The translations under genes were made by a program, and so were the position numbers. Positions 5,354-8,317 of a stretch of 8,317 nucleotides of DNA are shown piece by piece (positions within the stretch are counted from its first letter, which is position 1; the number at the start of each line of letters is the position of its first letter). The stretch covers positions 1 to 8,317 of the forward strand of contig CANHCD010000076.1 in the NCBI GenBank assembly GCA_947458795.1, written 5' to 3'. The notes below the pieces were generated by a model. That model worked only from the letters and a program-made list of their open reading frames with translations. It ran no database searches and was not told where the DNA came from. This stretch comes from Cyclobacteriaceae bacterium (GTDB lineage Bacteria > Bacteroidota > Bacteroidia > Cytophagales > Cyclobacteriaceae).

Positions 5354-8317
5354 TTACTGGATAATCGTAATGGCTTTGGTTTCAGTTCGGGTGATATTCT
5401 GTTCTCTTGAGGTAAACCGCACAACGGCCACGTATGTTCCCGAAGGAACTAATTTTCCATTCACAAGTCCATCCCAAGGGCAGAATGGCTGTTTGGGTTC
5501 CAAATTTTCATGGTCGCAGTAAAAAATAAGTTCCCCCCAACGGTTGTAAATAAACACATCTACTTCGTCAATGTACTCGTTGGCATACAGGATAAAATTG
5601 CGGCTTGGGTCTCCCAGCACCATCCCGCTTGGGAAGACCACCTTGAGGGTACAATCTTCGACCACCGTAAAGGTGCCTTCCCATTCGCAGCCCAATGCGT
5701 CACCCACACGAAGGGTGTAGGTACCTCCCTTTTCAGGGCTGAAGCTAGCATCCTTGGATACTTCCTTCCCATCCAAAATCCAGGAGTAGCTGGCATAGCT
5801 GCCAGGGTTGAGGGTAGCCGATTTTCCCTCCAGGGCACAAATCACAAGCGGTTCTGTAGGTAGAATAGGAGGGCTCAATTTGGACTTCACAACCACGACA
5901 TTGGCTCTACCGATCTCACATCCAAATTGGCTGCGCAAAAGTACCTCATAGGTACCTTCTTGACTGACTTCAATGAGGCTAGTCGTGAATTGTGGGAGCC
6001 TAGTACGCGTTCCTCCAGTTACCAAAAACCATTCAAAGCCGTTTACGGTGGTTAAATTGGCCTTCACTTCAATCGTGGTCTTGGATTGATCCACACAAAA
6101 AGGACTGGCATCCAAACTTACCGTCAGTCGATTGGGAAGTAAGGTAGCGGTAAACGGAATTTTCTTAGTTGGGCAAAGAACTCCAGAAATAGGCTGCACC
6201 TCTAAGGTATAGTTTCCGGACTTGCTCGGTACAAATTCTTGTCTTCGCCCTACAATGATTCCCAAATCATCTCGCCAGAGGAAAATCACATCGGCTGGGA
6301 TGGCATTTTTGAGTATGGCCTCAAATCGTATCCCGGTAAGGCAATCCACGATGGGAGGAGAAACTTCAAAGTCAAGCGCTGGGCTCAAATTCACAGTCAT
6401 TTGGAGTATTTTGGGGCAGTTGACTCCGGTAGGATCGGCTCCAAGGATGACATATTTTCCCGCTTGGGTAAGTAGAAAGGATCCCCCTGCCTGAGGATTA
6501 ATTGCGTTGCCAGTTGGTCCCGTGATCAGGTAGTTTAGTGGCTTAGGCCCACTTGGGGTGAAGGAGTAGGAAACACAGCCTTCGACCACTGGAGGCACGG
6601 AAAATTCAACTTCAAACTTTTGAGCTACTGTATAGACCGTTTTAGTTGGGATGGAGCAGCCCGTGGGATCTAGGATTTCCACCAAATAGCTTCCGTAGGA
6701 TACAGGAACCTGAAAACTCGCTTGATTAGGAAGCGGACCACTCAGCTCGAGTCCATCGCCTTGTCGGACGATTTTGTAAGTGCCTACTCGGGGCAATCCA
6801 GAAGTTAAATTAATTTGAATTGATCCCTTTGCCACTCCAGTAGGTGAGCAGCTTTCGTCCTTTGCCACCACTGTAAATGCATAGGCTGCAGGAGGATTTA
6901 AATTTTCTACCGTAACAGACGCAGAATAGGTACAGCCTGCTGCATTTTCTGCTTCAAGGGTATAGACTCCAGGTGCGAGGCCCGAGATGGGGATCAGGGT
7001 GCCTGCTGGAGCTGCAGGGAAGGATAGTCCCAGTTCGACAAGCCGAATCCTACTTACTGCAGCCAGCAGTCTCACTTCAATGGCTCCATCTTTGGTAGCA
7101 CAGCTTGTGGCGCCTTTGATGGCTTGGGCTTCGATGATGGGCAATTCGTTGACTTGTAGGTTGAGGGATTTGGATACTTTACAGCCTGGAAGGATGGGGT
7201 CTTGGGCCACAAAAGTAAGGGTGTATTGTCCTGGACCAGGTAGGCTTTGGATTTCCAATTCCAACTCAAAGAAAGGGCCTAAGGGGACCTTAACTCCATT
7301 GCCATTGCGCTCGTAAAACCATTCCCCAGTGACGGGCGTGTTGGGGGCGAAGGTGACGGAAGTTTCTTCGTAGCAGACTACAGTTGCCGTTTGGGTCAGA
7401 TCAAATTCAAAGGCTGGGCCTACAAAAATGGAGGAGGTAGAAGTACAGGTTTCAAAGAGTGTTTCCTCGTCATCCCCTCCAGCTGCCGTTGGGCGGTATT
7501 GAACGACCACAGTGTAGATGCTTTCCTCCGTTACGGTAATGGTATTGGAGTTGCTGTTTCCAAAAATAGTTCCTGCTGCATTGGTCCATAGAAAATCATA
7601 TAAACCTTGACTCGGGTCGTAGCCATTGATAGCGGTGAGGGTGATGGGGGTGCCTTCACAGAGGGTGGCATCAGATGCCAGGGTTAGGACTGGGGGAGCG
7701 ATAACTTTAAGGGTTCCTTTATCGGTGAAATAGCCAATTTCCGCGCATCGGTCTACGCGCAACTCGATGGTGTAGGTTCCTGTCTTGGTGAAGAGTTGCT
7801 CTAAGTTTTGAAATTGATCCCCTGGACCTCCAAAATTGGAGCGAATGACCGTTCCATCCTCATGGGTGATCGTCCAGAAATAGGAGTCAATGTCGGGTTC
7901 TCCTCCTCCTTCTAGTGTGGCGGTTGCTCCAGATACTGGGTCCAAGCAGAGCGAAGAAGGGATGCCCAAGGCGGGTTCCGGGATAGAGCTCCCCGAGTTT
8001 TGAACAAAGGAAGGCAAACCTAAATTGGAGGTGCCCGGCATGGCTGCTACCGCACTTTGGTTGAAGGTACTCGCTGCGGTGCAACCGGAGCCTACTTGGA
8101 TTTGACCAATACGGTTATCTCCCACGATGGCTACATAGATCTGACCATCCGACGCGATTTGTAAGGCGCCTAAGTTGAGACCTGAGGTTCCTGAAATTTG
8201 TTTTTTGGTAGATAGGATGCAGGTAGCTCGTGCAGCTGCAGTTGTGGCTGTAGCAAAACAAGAAGGGCAGCCCGAAGTCACCTCCTTGATGATAAACTCC
8301 TCGATACCTGGACCCCC
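5354..8317 (-). CDS. Large secreted multidomain protein with T9SS type B C-terminal domain, 5' end missing
   Basis: The reading frame is open to the right edge, so 987 residues of the C-terminal part are visible and the start lies outside the window. The visible part begins with the end of a beta-propeller-like region: LQIASDGQIYVA...DNRIGQI, then SNLGLPSFVQN, as in many Bacteroidota surface proteins. A PKD-like domain follows at about 115-205 (YFWTITHEDG, then TGTYTIELRV). Then come about seven Ig/PKD-like beta-sandwich repeats up to about residue 885, most with a G-x-Y-x-L/V strand and paired cysteines. The end (about 886-987) is a CHU_C/type B sorting domain: IYNRWGELIF, then PWDG and VPSGTYVAVVRF. 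Such domains direct export through the type IX system. The protein is therefore an outer-surface or released protein, probably adhesive or glycan-related, with no catalytic domain in the visible part. It probably shares an mRNA with yaaA. Confidence 0.9.
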   Translation of the reverse strand, partial: GGPGIEEFIIKEVTSGCPSCFATATTAAARATCILSTKKQISGTSGLNLGALQIASDGQIYVAIVGDNRIGQIQVGSGCTAASTFNQSAVAAMPGTSNLGLPSFVQNSGSSIPEPALGIPSSLCLDPVSGATATLEGGGEPDIDSYFWTITHEDGTVIRSNFGGPGDQFQNLEQLFTKTGTYTIELRVDRCAEIGYFTDKGTLKVIAPPVLTLASDATLCEGTPITLTAINGYDPSQGLYDFLWTNAAGTIFGNSNSNTITVTEESIYTVVVQYRPTAAGGDDEETLFETCTSTSSIFVGPAFEFDLTQTATVVCYEETSVTFAPNTPVTGEWFYERNGNGVKVPLGPFFELELEIQSLPGPGQYTLTFVAQDPILPGCKVSKSLNLQVNELPIIEAQAIKGATSCATKDGAIEVRLLAAVSRIRLVELGLSFPAAPAGTLIPISGLAPGVYTLEAENAAGCTYSASVTVENLNPPAAYAFTVVAKDESCSPTGVAKGSIQINLTSGLPRVGTYKIVRQGDGLELSGPLPNQASFQVPVSYGSYLVEILDPTGCSIPTKTVYTVAQKFEVEFSVPPVVEGCVSYSFTPSGPKPLNYLITGPTGNAINPQAGGSFLLTQAGKYVILGADPTGVNCPKILQMTVNLSPALDFEVSPPIVDCLTGIRFEAILKNAIPADVIFLWRDDLGIIVGRRQEFVPSKSGNYTLEVQPISGVLCPTKKIPFTATLLPNRLTVSLDASPFCVDQSKTTIEVKANLTTVNGFEWFLVTGGTRTRLPQFTTSLIEVSQEGTYEVLLRSQFGCEIGRANVVVVKSKLSPPILPTEPLVICALEGKSATLNPGSYASYSWILDGKEVSKDASFSPEKGGTYTLRVGDALGCEWEGTFTVVEDCTLKVVFPSGMVLGDPSRNFILYANEYIDEVDVFIYNRWGELIFYCDHENLEPKQPFCPWDGLVNGKLVPSGTYVAVVRFTSREQNITRTETKAITIIQ

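Noticed and set aside
8279..8281. GTG as the start of the large T9SS protein
   Set aside because: The frame stays open for 12 more codons to the window edge and the residues there continue the same protein; no signal peptide is present, so the true start lies outside.
1..8317. CRISPR array, transposase, integrase or attachment site copies
   Set aside because: No regularly spaced direct repeats, no transposase or recombinase motifs and no second copy of the tRNA 3' end were found.

Overview
The window looks like chromosomal DNA from a Bacteroidota bacterium, most likely a member of the Cytophagales such as Cyclobacteriaceae. This rests on the partial giant surface protein with a type B (CHU_C-like) type IX secretion C-terminal domain, the TAnnTTTG-type promoter in front of the tRNA, weak or absent Shine-Dalgarno sequences, a tRNA without an encoded CCA end, and an N-terminal omp fragment typical of the phylum. 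The family-level placement is an inference from resemblance, not a database result.

Layout from left to right. A minus-strand outer-membrane-type protein runs off the left edge (1-208). A tRNA-Arg(ACG) on the plus strand (385-458) has its own promoter (344-373) and a strong terminator (467-510). About 460 bases without a convincing gene follow, closed by a second plus-strand hairpin terminator (969-1004) that no visible gene explains. Next come three minus-strand genes: a translationally coupled pair (a DUF3800 protein at 1445-2137 and a small protein at 996-1445 with features resembling phage BECR-type nuclease domains), and a two-helix membrane protein with four 14-residue acidic repeats (2298-2828). 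A second gene-poor stretch (2829-3175) holds heptamer-like tracts and inverted repeats.

The right half is ordinary core-like content, all on the minus strand: an MFS permease of the FucP-like sugar type (3212-4438) with its own terminator, the peroxide-stress protein YaaA (4598-5350), and, three bases upstream of yaaA, the last 987 residues of a large secreted multidomain protein (5354-8317) that continues beyond the right edge.

The part most likely to be accessory is 460-2200: a visibly AT-richer coupled gene pair of a nuclease-like family lying behind a tRNA gene, with non-coding or decayed DNA between. A two-gene conflict or defence module is a reasonable hypothesis here but is not proven by the sequence. 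The right half reads as surface display plus housekeeping, and the yaaA/T9SS spacing suggests that these two genes are co-transcribed.
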